From: JALSHZ01 sp964614535 | GTDB lineage: Bacteria; Pseudomonadota; Gammaproteobacteria; UWMA-0217 | Reading direction: 5' to 3' | DNA length: 20,163 nucleotides | Assembly (NCBI GenBank): GCA_964614535.1 | Contig: CAZTOZ010000056.1 | Location: forward strand, 1 to 20,163 | In this document: in pieces, positions 7,218-16,150 of the stretch | Numbering within the stretch: the first letter of the stretch is position 1 | Layout of the letters: every line of letters starts with the position of its first letter | Notes under the pieces: model-generated | The model's database searches: none | Seen by the model: the letters and a program-made list of their open reading frames with translations, nothing else | Told to the model about the DNA's origin: nothing | Translations under genes and position numbers: made by a program

Positions 7218-7703
7218 TCACTCGATGACGAAGAGCGGCTCGCCGAACTCCACCGGCTGGCCGTTTTCCACGAGAATCGCCTTGACGACGCCGGAGACGT
7301 CGGACTCGATCTGATTCAGCATCTTCATCGCCTCGATGATGCAGAGCGTGTCGCCCTCGGAGACGGTATCACCCACCTCGACGAACGGCGCCGCCGTCGG
7401 GGACGAGGCACGATAGAACGTCCCCACCATCGGTGACGTAATCGTGTGGCCGCTGGCGGCCGCCGCTTCGGTCGAGGCAGCGGCGGGCGCCTCGGCTGGC
7501 GGCGGAGGCGGTGGAGGCGGCGCGGCACCCGGTGGTGGCGCCATCACCGGCGCCTGCACCGCGTAGGCGGGCGCGGGGGCGGGGTCACCGCCGATCGGGC
7601 CCCGGCTGATACGCACCGATTCCTCGCCTTCCTTGATTTCGATCTCCGACACGCCGGAGTCTTCGATGAGTTCGATCAGTTTCTTTATTTTGCGAATGTC
7701 CAT
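7218..7703 (-). CDS. accB: Biotin carboxyl carrier protein of acetyl-CoA carboxylase
   Basis: The 161-aa product carries the biotin that shuttles carboxyl groups from AccC to the carboxyltransferase. The N-terminal helix-rich region (1-35) is followed by a flexible Ala/Pro linker (about 40-85). The biotinyl domain (86-161) has the target lysine Lys127 in EAMKM (124-128). The linker holds eight consecutive prolines at 62-69, a classic ribosome-stalling sequence that would require elongation factor P. It lies between aroQ (21 bp upstream) and accC (25 bp downstream). Confidence 0.98.
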   Translation of the reverse strand: MDIRKIKKLIELIEDSGVSEIEIKEGEESVRISRGPIGGDPAPAPAYAVQAPVMAPPPGAAPPPPPPPPAEAPAAASTEAAAASGHTITSPMVGTFYRASSPTAAPFVEVGDTVSEGDTLCIIEAMKMLNQIESDVSGVVKAILVENGQPVEFGEPLFVIE

Positions 7704-7724
7704 GGTCGATTCTGCCTTCGTCGG

Positions 7725-8171
7725 CTATGCATCCGTCTTCAACCGCTCGACCACTGTTTCCAGCGCCAGGTGATAACCCTGCGAGCCGAGGCCGGCGATC
7801 ACCCCCTCGGCTATGTCGGAAAAGTAGGAGTGATGACGAAATGCTTCACGCCGGTGGATGTTGGAAAGATGTACCTCGATAAACGGAATCCCCACCCCCA
7901 GCAGCGCATCACGCAGGGCGATGCTGGTGTGGGTGAAAGCGGCCGGGTTGATGATGATGTAACGCGTGCCATCTTCGGCGGCACGATGGATACGCCCGAT
8001 CAGCTCGTGTTCCGCATTGCTCTGGAAAGCATCCAGGGAGAGCCCCCTGGATTGTGCCTGCGCCATCAGCGCATCGACGATATCGTCCAGCGTATTCCGG
8101 CCGTAGTGATCCGGCTCGCGCATGCCGAGCAGATTCAGATTGGGGCCGTTCAACACTAAAATATCAGGCAT
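7725..8171 (-). CDS. aroQ: Type II 3-dehydroquinate dehydratase
   Basis: The 148-aa product converts 3-dehydroquinate to 3-dehydroshikimate in aromatic amino-acid synthesis. The N-terminal LVLNGPNLNLLGMREPDHYG (6-24) contains the catalytic Tyr23 and neighbouring Arg18. The general-acid region has His101 in EVHLSNIHRRE, with Arg108 and Arg112 nearby. The length is normal for the dodecameric type II enzyme. It is probably the first gene of the aroQ-accB-accC-prmA operon, since 131 bp separate it from tlpA. Confidence 0.97.
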   Translation of the reverse strand: MPDILVLNGPNLNLLGMREPDHYGRNTLDDIVDALMAQAQSRGLSLDAFQSNAEHELIGRIHRAAEDGTRYIIINPAAFTHTSIALRDALLGVGIPFIEVHLSNIHRREAFRHHSYFSDIAEGVIAGLGSQGYHLALETVVERLKTDA

Positions 8172-8302
8172 TTGTACTTATCTTGCGCCGATCTGTCTTC
8201 AAATCGTCGCGTTCGTGAAATGCTCGGATTTTGCCGCAAATTGTGATGGGTGTCTATCGCCGATGTCGGCAAACAGCGGTTATGGCCGCCGGACGGTGGC
8301 GA
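8172..8302. promoter_or_regulatory. Intergenic region upstream of aroQ; promoter probable but not located
   Basis: This 131-bp gap between tlpA and aroQ is the only sizeable space in the minus-strand run from prlC to prmA. It is AT-richer than its surroundings and contains the small palindrome TTGCCGCAA (8231-8239). It is the likely promoter site for the aroQ-acc operon, but no good -35/-10 pair can be identified. Confidence 0.35.
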
Positions 8303-8830
8303 TCACTCCGCCAGCAGCTGCGCCACCGCCTGCTCCAGCGACTGGCGCGGGATCCGCCCCGCCCCGGAGAACCGGATCCGCCCCTGCCGGTCGATCAGCG
8401 CACTGTAGGGCAGCGCGTTGCTGTGATTGCCGTACTGGCGCGCGATGGCCGACGCCTCTGCCTGGCCGTGGAGCACCGGATAGTCGATCTCCAGCACATC
8501 GACATAGTCCCGCACGCTGTCGGGACTGTCGATGGCGACACCAACGATTTCGAACCCCTGATCGAGAAACCGGCGGCGGACATCGATGAAGTCGGGAATC
8601 TCCTGACGGCAGGGCGGGCACCAGGTAGCCCAGAAGTTGACCAGCAGCACCTTGCCGTCCCATTCGCTGATGCTGTGCATGCGGCCCTCCAGATCCGGCA
8701 GCGAGAATGCCGGACGCGCCCGCCCCGCGGCATCGGCACCACCATCACCGGCCTGCCGTTGCAACAGTTGGTAGCCGGTGACCGCCAGCAGCACGGCGGC
8801 GACCGTCCAGCCGATGATCTTGATCTTCAT
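8303..8830 (-). CDS. TlpA-family membrane-anchored thioredoxin
   Basis: This 175-aa protein has an N-terminal signal-anchor helix (about 5-23) and a TlpA/ResA-like thioredoxin domain with the active site WCPPC at 70-74. A likely cis-proline is in ALPYSALID at Pro141. It should act as a periplasmic disulfide reductant or isomerase, for example in cytochrome c maturation or as a SoxW-like reductant. Its ATG overlaps the dsbD stop codon (ATGA, 8827-8830). Translational coupling and shared function are therefore likely: DsbD is the membrane protein that recharges such thioredoxins. The physiological client cannot be told from sequence. Confidence 0.92.
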   Translation of the reverse strand: MKIKIIGWTVAAVLLAVTGYQLLQRQAGDGGADAAGRARPAFSLPDLEGRMHSISEWDGKVLLVNFWATWCPPCRQEIPDFIDVRRRFLDQGFEIVGVAIDSPDSVRDYVDVLEIDYPVLHGQAEASAIARQYGNHSNALPYSALIDRQGRIRFSGAGRIPRQSLEQAVAQLLAE

Positions 8831-11199
8831 CGCCCTTGCGCCTTCAGCACATGGGCACGAAAATCGGCGGCGTTCATGAAACCGACGACGCGATAGCCGC
8901 GCTGTTCCTCACCGTCCGGGGTGAAAAAGAGAATCGCCGGCGGGCCGATGATGCCAAAGCGCTTCAGCAACGCCTTGTCCTGGGCGTCATTGTCCGTCAC
9001 GTCGGCACGAATCAGGATCACATCCTCCAGCGCCTGGTGAACCCCGGGATCGGTGAAGGTGAAGGCCTCCAGCTCCTTGCAGGTGATGCACCACTCGGCG
9101 GAGAAGTCGAGCATCACCATCTTGTTCTGCGCCCGCGCCTCGGCCAGCACCCGCTCCAGCCCCTCGATCCCCTTGATGGGACGAAACGGCAGTTCGCGCC
9201 GGCTCTCGGCACCCGCGGCGGATGTTCCCATCATCGTGCCGCCACTCACGCCGAGACCACGCAGCGGTTGCAGCGGATTGCCGTTGCCCGCCGCCATTCC
9301 GACCAGAATCAACACGCCCCAGACGATGAGGATCAGCCCCAGCCCCTTCCACAGCGGCAACAGCTTGTGGCCCACCTTGCCGTAGCCGTGGAACGCACCC
9401 ATGTAGACGCCGGAGAGGATCAGCAGCGCCGCCCAGAGGAACATCGTCACCGCCGACGGCAGCACCCGCTCGAGGAACCAGATCGCCACCCCAAGCATCA
9501 TCACGCCAAAGACCGCCTTGACCGCATCCATCCAGACGCCGGCCTTCGGCAGCAGGCTGCCGGCGGACAGGCCGATCAGCAACAGCGGCACGCCCATGCC
9601 CAGCCCCATGACGAACAGCGCCAACCCGCCGAGCACACCGTCGCCGGTCTGGCTGATGTAGACCAGCGCGCCCATCAGCGGCGCGGTGACGCAGGGACCG
9701 ACGATCAGTGCCGACAACACGCCCATGACGGCCGCCCCGGTGAGCGAGCCGCCCTTCTGCTGGTTGCTGACCCTGGTGAGACGATTCTGGATCGATGTCG
9801 GCATCTGCAGCTCGTAGAAGCCGAACAGCGACAGCGCCAACGCCACGAACAAGCCGGCAAAAGCGATCAGCACCCACGGATTCTGGAACGCCGCCTGCAG
9901 ATTGGCGCCGGTGATGGCGGCGATGACGCCGACCACCGCGTAGACGGCCGCCATCGCCAGCACATAGACCAGCGACAGCATGAACGAGCGGCTGGTGGTG
10001 ATCTTCTCTCCCTGGCCGACGATGATGCCGGAGAGGATCGGGATCATCGGAAAGACACAAGGCGTCAGCGACAACAGCAGGCCAAAGCCGAAGAAGGCGA
10101 CCAACGTCAACAGCATGTTGCCGGAGGCGAGACGCTCGGCAATCGCATCCTGCTCCGAGACGACCCCGGCGCCAGTGCCGTTCTCACCGCCCATCGGTGG
10201 CACCGCCGCGGTGTCGGCTGGCGGTGCTTCGCCGGCCACGGCGGCAGCGCTGAGCAGGCCGAGCTGCACTTCGTCGAAATCGATCGTCTTCCTCACCGGC
10301 GGATAGCAGACGCCCTGGTCGGAGCAACCCTGGTAGCTCATCTTGAGCCGCAGCGACTCGGGCGGGCCGTTTTCGATGCCGAGCACCGGAAACTCCAAGG
10401 TCAACGGGCCGCGATAGACCTCGACCGTACCGCCCTCCAGATCGTCGACCAGCTCGCCCTTCGGATAGCTGGGCTGGCCGAGTCTGAGCCCGGGGGCAGA
10501 CGCCAGCTCCGCCTTGATCTTGTCCCGATAGAGGTAGTAACCGGGGGCGACGTTCCAGTGCGCCAACAGCAGATTGGGAGACGCCAGCTCCGCCGTGAAA
10601 GCAAACGCCTCGTCGGCCGGCAGCAACGCCGGCTCGTCACCACCGCCGAGCCCTTTGGTCAGATTGCCGAGCCGGGCGAAGGGAGAGCTCTTCTCGGCCG
10701 CCGCCGACAGCGCCGCCATCACCGACCCGCTCTTCTTCGGCGCGGCCTGTGGCGCGTCACTGCGCTCGACCATGATGGTCTTGCGCTCCGGTGGATAGCA
10801 GACACCGAGATCAGCGCAGCCCTGATAACCGACCGTGAGCTTGACCGGGCCATCGACGCCCGGTTCCAGCGCATAGGGCAGCTCGAGGCGGATCTTGCCA
10901 CGCAGGATCTCCACATCGCCGAAGGTGGGGTCGGACTTGACCTTGCCCTTGGGCAGTCGTGGCGTCTCCAGCAGCTTCAGCCCCGCTTCCGGTTCGAATT
11001 TGAACTTGTCCCGATAGAGGTAGTAGCCGTCGGCGACCGACCATTCCAGATCGATCGTGCCAGTGGTCTTTTCGTCGGCCTGGAAGGCGAAGGCCTTCTC
11101 CACCGGGAGCAGGTCGTCTTCGCTGATCGCCAGCACCGTGGCCGGACCGAACAGCAACCAGCAGGTCGCCAGCAGGAACAGGTTTCTAATGATGGGCAT
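8827..11199 (-). CDS. dsbD: Thiol:disulfide interchange protein DsbD with duplicated N-terminal domain
   Basis: The 790-aa product should move electrons from cytoplasmic thioredoxin across the inner membrane to periplasmic thiol proteins. After a signal peptide (about 1-24) come two N-terminal alpha domains: the first about 25-145 with YQGCADLGVCYPP (Cys128, Cys134), the second about 192-308 with YQGCSDQGVCYPP (Cys292, Cys298). The membrane domain (about 362-632) carries TPC (Cys381) and GPC (Cys503). The C-terminal thioredoxin domain has WCITC (703-707). Standard DsbD is about 570-600 aa with one alpha domain, so the extra roughly 190 aa is the duplication. All redox cysteine pairs are present. 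It overlaps cutA by 14 bp and tlpA by 4 bp. Confidence 0.95.
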   Translation of the reverse strand: MPIIRNLFLLATCWLLFGPATVLAISEDDLLPVEKAFAFQADEKTTGTIDLEWSVADGYYLYRDKFKFEPEAGLKLLETPRLPKGKVKSDPTFGDVEILRGKIRLELPYALEPGVDGPVKLTVGYQGCADLGVCYPPERKTIMVERSDAPQAAPKKSGSVMAALSAAAEKSSPFARLGNLTKGLGGGDEPALLPADEAFAFTAELASPNLLLAHWNVAPGYYLYRDKIKAELASAPGLRLGQPSYPKGELVDDLEGGTVEVYRGPLTLEFPVLGIENGPPESLRLKMSYQGCSDQGVCYPPVRKTIDFDEVQLGLLSAAAVAGEAPPADTAAVPPMGGENGTGAGVVSEQDAIAERLASGNMLLTLVAFFGFGLLLSLTPCVFPMIPILSGIIVGQGEKITTSRSFMLSLVYVLAMAAVYAVVGVIAAITGANLQAAFQNPWVLIAFAGLFVALALSLFGFYELQMPTSIQNRLTRVSNQQKGGSLTGAAVMGVLSALIVGPCVTAPLMGALVYISQTGDGVLGGLALFVMGLGMGVPLLLIGLSAGSLLPKAGVWMDAVKAVFGVMMLGVAIWFLERVLPSAVTMFLWAALLILSGVYMGAFHGYGKVGHKLLPLWKGLGLILIVWGVLILVGMAAGNGNPLQPLRGLGVSGGTMMGTSAAGAESRRELPFRPIKGIEGLERVLAEARAQNKMVMLDFSAEWCITCKELEAFTFTDPGVHQALEDVILIRADVTDNDAQDKALLKRFGIIGPPAILFFTPDGEEQRGYRVVGFMNAADFRAHVLKAQGR

Positions 11200-11512
11200 C
11201 GGTCGTCTCGTCGATCCAGCTCAGATAGCCGGGCAGTCCGGCGGTCACCGGGATAGCGAGTATCTCCGGCAGTTCATAGGGGTGGCGTTCGCTGATCACG
11301 GCCACGATGTCGTCCCACAACGACTGGCGGGTCTTGATGACCAACTGGTGCTCGCTGCCCCGCTCCAGCCTGCCCTGCCACGAGTAGATCGACGTCATGG
11401 CCGGCAGCAGATTGACGCAGGCGGCCAGCTTCCGTTCGATCAGTGTCTCGGCCAGCGCCTCGGCGCCGGGCAGATCCGGCCATGTCGTCAGTACGATGGT
11501 CTTGTCGGTCAT
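11186..11512 (-). CDS. cutA: Divalent-cation tolerance protein CutA
   Basis: The 108-aa product belongs to the trimeric CutA1 family, linked genetically to copper and other divalent cation tolerance, though its biochemical role is unsettled. Family features are the conserved Cys32 in ACVN, YSWQG at 43-47, EHQLVIKT at 54-61 and HPYELPEI at 77-84. The open frame continues upstream, but ATG 11512 gives the family N-terminus. It has GGAAGGAT about nine bases upstream. Its end overlaps the dsbD start by 14 bp, an arrangement common in Gammaproteobacteria. Confidence 0.95.
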   Translation of the reverse strand: MTDKTIVLTTWPDLPGAEALAETLIERKLAACVNLLPAMTSIYSWQGRLERGSEHQLVIKTRQSLWDDIVAVISERHPYELPEILAIPVTAGLPGYLSWIDETTDAHH

Positions 11513-11541
11513 TACGCCGCTATCCTTCCGAAAGATGCCGA

Positions 11542-12317
<776 letters not shown>

Positions 12318-12321
<4 letters not shown>

Positions 12322-14354
12322 TGGTCGAGCCCCACATGTCGTAACAGTGCATCGATCCGCGGCTCGCGACCGCGAAAGGCGACGAACGACACCCGCGCCG
12401 GACGCGCGCCACCCATCTCCAGAATGTTCTCGCGGAAGCTGCGCCCCACCTCGGGATTGAACAACCCTTCCTCCTCGAAGCGGGCGAAGGCGTCGGCGGA
12501 CAACACCTCGGCCCACTTGTAGCTGTAGTATCCGGCCGCGTAACCACCGGCGAAGATGTGGCTGAAGCTGTGCTGAAAGCGGTTGTATGGCGGCGGCTTC
12601 ACCACCGCCACCGCCGCCCGCGCCGCATCGAGCGTCTGCTGGACGCGGCCTCCGAGCGCCGGGTCGTAGTCGCGGTGCAGACGCATGTCGAAGATGGCGA
12701 ACTCCAGCTGGCGCACCAGTTGCATCGCCGCCTGGAAGTTCCTGCTGGCGATCAGGCGCTGATAGAGCTCGTCCGGCATCCGCTCGCCGGTTTGGTAGTG
12801 AGCGGCGAACAGATCCAGCGCCTCCCGCTCCCAGCAGAAGTTCTCCATGAACTGGCTCGGCAGCTCCACCGCATCCCATTCGACGCCGGCAATGCCGGAG
12901 ACGGCGGCGCAATCGATGCGGGTGAGCATGTGGTGCAGGCCATGACCGAATTCGTGAAACAGGGTGATGACCTCGTCATGGGTGAACAGCGCCGGCGCGT
13001 CACCGATCGGCGGCGTGGAATTGCAGGTCATATAGGCCACCGGGCGCTGCAGGCCGTCGCCCCGCCGGCGGCGGGACGCGCAGACGTCCATCCACGCGCC
13101 GCCACGCTTCTGGGCACGGGCGTAGAGGTCGAGATAGAACTGTGCGCGCAGCTGGCCATCGGCATCGAAGATTTCGTAGAACCTCACGTCGGGATGCCAG
13201 ACATCCACCCCCTCGCGCTCGCGGATCTCCACGCCAAAAAGCCGCCGCACCAGCTCGAACAGGCCGGAGACCACCCGATCGACCGGAAAGTAGGGCTTGA
13301 GATCCTCCTGTGACAGATCGAACAGCGCGCCCCGCATCTTCTCACTCACATAGGGAATGTCCCAAGCCTGCAAATCGGTGATGCCGAGCACGCCGGCCGC
13401 GAACCGGCGCAGCTCGGCCATCTCCGCCTCCGCCGCCGGTTTTGCCCTGACGGCCAGCTCGTCGAGGAAGCGCATCACCTCGTCGGGGGTATCGGCCATC
13501 TTCTTCGCCAACGAGCGTTCCGCGTGGTTGGCGAAGCCGAGCAGGCGGGCCTGCTCGTGCCGCAATGCCAGGATCTCCTCCATGACCTCACTGTTGTCCA
13601 GCGCCGGATCGGGCCATTGGTCGGAGGCGCGGGTGACGTAGGCGCGGTAGAGTTCCTCGCGCAACGCCCGGTCGTCGGCATAGGTGACGACCGAATGCCA
13701 CGACGGAAAGTCGAGCGTCAGCAACCAGCCGTCCAGGCCCTTGCGCGCCGCCGCCTGCCGGGCCATCGCCAGCCCCGAGTCGGTCATCCCCGCCAGCCGT
13801 GCCGCATCGGTGACCAGCTTCTCCCAGCGGTTGGTGGCGTCGAGTACGTTCTCGCTGAACCTGGCCTGGAGCTCGGAGAGGCGTTGGCTGATCTCCTTGA
13901 AACGCCGTTTCTCCTCCTCCGGCAGATCGACGCCGCTGAGGCGGAAGTCCCGCAGCGCATGTTGGATGGCGGCGCGGCGGGCCGGGTCGAGGGTATCGAA
14001 GTCGTCGCGCTCGGCGATCGACCGGATCGCCTCGTAGAGCGCGCGGTTCTGTCCCACCTCGGTGTTGTAGGCCGACAGCTTCGGCAGACAGGCATTGTGG
14101 GCGGCGCGCAGGTCGTCGGTGTTGACCACCGCATTCATGTGGCTCACCGGCGACCACGCCCGCGACAGGCGGTCGTCCATCTCCTCCAGCGGCTCGATCA
14201 GATTGTCCCAGTCGTAGGGACCGGGCTGGGCCAGCAGCGCCTTGATCCGCGCCCGGTTCTCTTCGATGATCGTCTCGATGGCCGGTTCGATGGCCTCGGT
14301 GGAAATACGGCTGAAGGGTGGCAGGCCCTCCAGGTTGACCAAAGGATTGTCCAT
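12318..14354 (-). CDS. prlC: Oligopeptidase A (M3 zinc metallopeptidase)
   Basis: The 678-aa product is an M3-family (thimet-like) cytoplasmic oligopeptidase that degrades peptides, including cleaved signal peptides. The zinc site HEFGH is at 467-471, with the third ligand Glu497 in AVELPSQ. The segment ASRRRRGDG-LQRPVAYMTCN (426-445) upstream of the zinc site and the substrate-loop region near 590-610 (YNRFQHSFSHIFAGGYAAGYYSY) are typical. The length matches Escherichia coli OpdA/PrlC (680 aa). The start ATG 14354 gives the expected N-terminus MDNPL; no clear Shine-Dalgarno is seen. It heads the prlC-xthA-cutA-dsbD-tlpA run and is divergent from the lipoprotein gene. Confidence 0.96.
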
Positions 14355-14379
14355 GATTTCGACACAGATTCGTTCGACG

Positions 14380-15534
14380 ATGGCCGACTCTAGCACGCCG
14401 TCGACGACTCGGGCAGCGCGGCCGCGGGGAAGAGGCCCGCGTCGCCGGCTCGCCACGCTGCTGCTGCCGCTGCTGGCGGCCTGGCTGTCGGCCGGATGCT
14501 CACGCTATACGGTCGACATGCTGCGCGACAACAAGCTGTCGTCGAACCCGATGAGCCAACCAGCCCATCACCCCGATCCCGGTGCCTGGCCCGACGACGG
14601 CCTGACCTGGAGCTGGCTCGGCCACGCCACCGTGCTGATCAATCTCGGCGGCAGCTGGATCGTCACCGACCCGACGCTGCACCAACGCATCGGCCCGCCG
14701 GAAACCTTCGACAACGCCCTTGGCATCCGTCGCATCACGGCACTGCCCATCGACCCCGGGGCACTGCCATCCATCGACCTGGTGCTGATCTCCCATGCCC
14801 ACTACGACCACCTCGATCTCCCTTCGCTGCGCACGCTGGCTCACGACAAACCGACCGTGGTGCTGCCACGGCGAACCCGGGCACTGCTCGACGGCACCGG
14901 GATCGAGGCCATCGAGCTGGACTGGCTCGACGGCGCCCGCCGGCAGACCGAGGCCGGCGACGGCCTGAGAGTCACCGCATTCCGTGTCGAACACTACGGC
15001 CACGTCCCCGGCACACGCCGCCGCCTGCCGAGCGGCTTCAACGGCTATCTGGTAGAAAAAGGGGAACGGCGGATCGCCTTCTTCGGCGACACCTCGTACA
15101 GGCGTCACCGCGATGCCTGGGGCAAGCCGCTGCGGCAGCCGGTGGAGATCGACTGGGCGGCGAAGTTCGACGGCAGACCCATCGACCTCTGCATATTGCC
15201 GATCGGCGACAGCCACTACCGACACAACCACACCAGCCCGGCCGAGGCGCTACGGATCGCCCTCGACGCCCGCTGCGACACGATGCTGCCGGTCCACTAC
15301 GGTACGTTCGTGTTGACGCCAAAACGATACCGGCTCGAGGCACCGGCACAGCGGCTGCTCGACATCGCCGGGAAAGCCGGCGTCGCCGACCGGCTGCGCT
15401 GTGACGATGGTGACCGGACGCTGCCCGTCGCCGCCATCGGCGCCACCTGCCGACACAACACGGACGGCGGAGCGCGGCCGTCGGCCGATCACGGCAGCGA
15501 TGGGGGACCCGGCGCGGCCGTCGACCGCCGGTGA
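14380..15534 (+). CDS. Lipoprotein metallo-beta-lactamase-fold hydrolase, NAPE-PLD-like
   Basis: This 384-aa protein has a basic n-region, a hydrophobic stretch (about 24-37) and a lipobox LSAGC, so Cys40 is probably lipid-modified. The catalytic domain is of the UlaG/NAPE-PLD type (COG2220). It shows HAHYDH at 139-144, a histidine near 205-208 (EHYGH), the bridging Asp237 in FGDTSY, His284 in HNHTSP and His306 in VHYGTF. A phosphodiesterase acting on N-acyl phosphatidylethanolamine or a related lipid is plausible, but the substrate is unproven. ATG 14380 is chosen; an in-frame ATG at 14353 overlaps the prlC start codon. The last 30 or so residues are low-complexity and include a 12-bp direct repeat (15472-15483, 15512-15523). 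Only 4 bp separate its stop from the convergent regulator gene. Confidence 0.87.
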   Translation: MADSSTPSTTRAARPRGRGPRRRLATLLLPLLAAWLSAGCSRYTVDMLRDNKLSSNPMSQPAHHPDPGAWPDDGLTWSWLGHATVLINLGGSWIVTDPTLHQRIGPPETFDNALGIRRITALPIDPGALPSIDLVLISHAHYDHLDLPSLRTLAHDKPTVVLPRRTRALLDGTGIEAIELDWLDGARRQTEAGDGLRVTAFRVEHYGHVPGTRRRLPSGFNGYLVEKGERRIAFFGDTSYRRHRDAWGKPLRQPVEIDWAAKFDGRPIDLCILPIGDSHYRHNHTSPAEALRIALDARCDTMLPVHYGTFVLTPKRYRLEAPAQRLLDIAGKAGVADRLRCDDGDRTLPVAAIGATCRHNTDGGARPSADHGSDGGPGAAVDRR

Positions 15535-15538
15535 CGAT

Positions 15539-16150
15539 TCACTGGTTCTCCACGCAGATGACCATCCGCATCAGATGGGAGAGCGATTCGGCCCCCATCT
15601 TCTTCATCACCTTGGCCCGGTGCGCCTCCACCGTCGACTGGGAGATGTTGAGCTCGATTGCGATCGTCTTGTTGCGCTTGCCTTCGGTGACGGCCTTGAG
15701 CACCTCCTGCTCGCGCGGCGTCAACGACGCCATCTTGCGCTTGATGCTTTCGATCTCCATGCTCTTGCCGCGCCGCTCGGCATCGAGCTTGAACGCGCGA
15801 TGAACGCTGTCGAGCAACGCCTGTTCGTTGAACGGCTTCTCGACGAAATTGACGGCACCGGCCTGAACCGCCTGCACCGCCATCGGGATGTCGCCGTGTC
15901 CGCTGATGATGATCACCGGCGGGGAGCAGGGGTATTGGTTCAGCTCCTTCTGCAGCTCCATCCCGCTCATTCCCGGCATCCGCACGTCCAGCAGGATACA
16001 CCCCTCCCGCTGGCGGTGATCCCCTTCGAGAAACGCTTCGGCCGATTCGTACAACTCGACCTCGATACCGACCGACTCCATCAGCAACGCGAGGGCCTCG
16101 CGAACCTCTTCGGCGTCATCGATGATATAGACCTTGCTGTTATCCACCAT
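15539..16150 (-). CDS. FixJ/TtrR-type LuxR-family response regulator
   Basis: This 203-aa regulator has a receiver domain (about 5-120) with the acidic pocket Asp11-Asp12, phospho-acceptor Asp55 (LLDVRMPG) and Lys105 (FVEKPF). A LuxR-type helix-turn-helix (about 140-198) starts LTPREQEVLKAV and contains the recognition region SQSTVEAHRAKVMKKM. It is the cytoplasmic output partner of the adjacent kinase: its ATG lies inside the last codons of the kinase gene (11-bp overlap). The architecture matches FixJ/TtrR, which activate operons for respiratory electron acceptors. Given the divergent sox genes, the likely target is the 18330-18602 region. TtrR orthology is inferred from the domain order of the pair. 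Confidence 0.93.
   Translation of the reverse strand: MVDNSKVYIIDDAEEVREALALLMESVGIEVELYESAEAFLEGDHRQREGCILLDVRMPGMSGMELQKELNQYPCSPPVIIISGHGDIPMAVQAVQAGAVNFVEKPFNEQALLDSVHRAFKLDAERRGKSMEIESIKRKMASLTPREQEVLKAVTEGKRNKTIAIELNISQSTVEAHRAKVMKKMGAESLSHLMRMVICVENQ

Noticed and set aside
8836..11256. 806-codon open frame on the plus strand, antisense to dsbD
   Set aside because: It is Arg/Gln/His-rich, has no recognisable domain and lies entirely over dsbD and the cutA end. It is a by-product of GC-rich codon usage.
15472..15523. 12-bp direct repeat at the end of the lipoprotein gene
   Set aside because: It is short, GC-rich and in a low-complexity tail; a chance repeat is likely.
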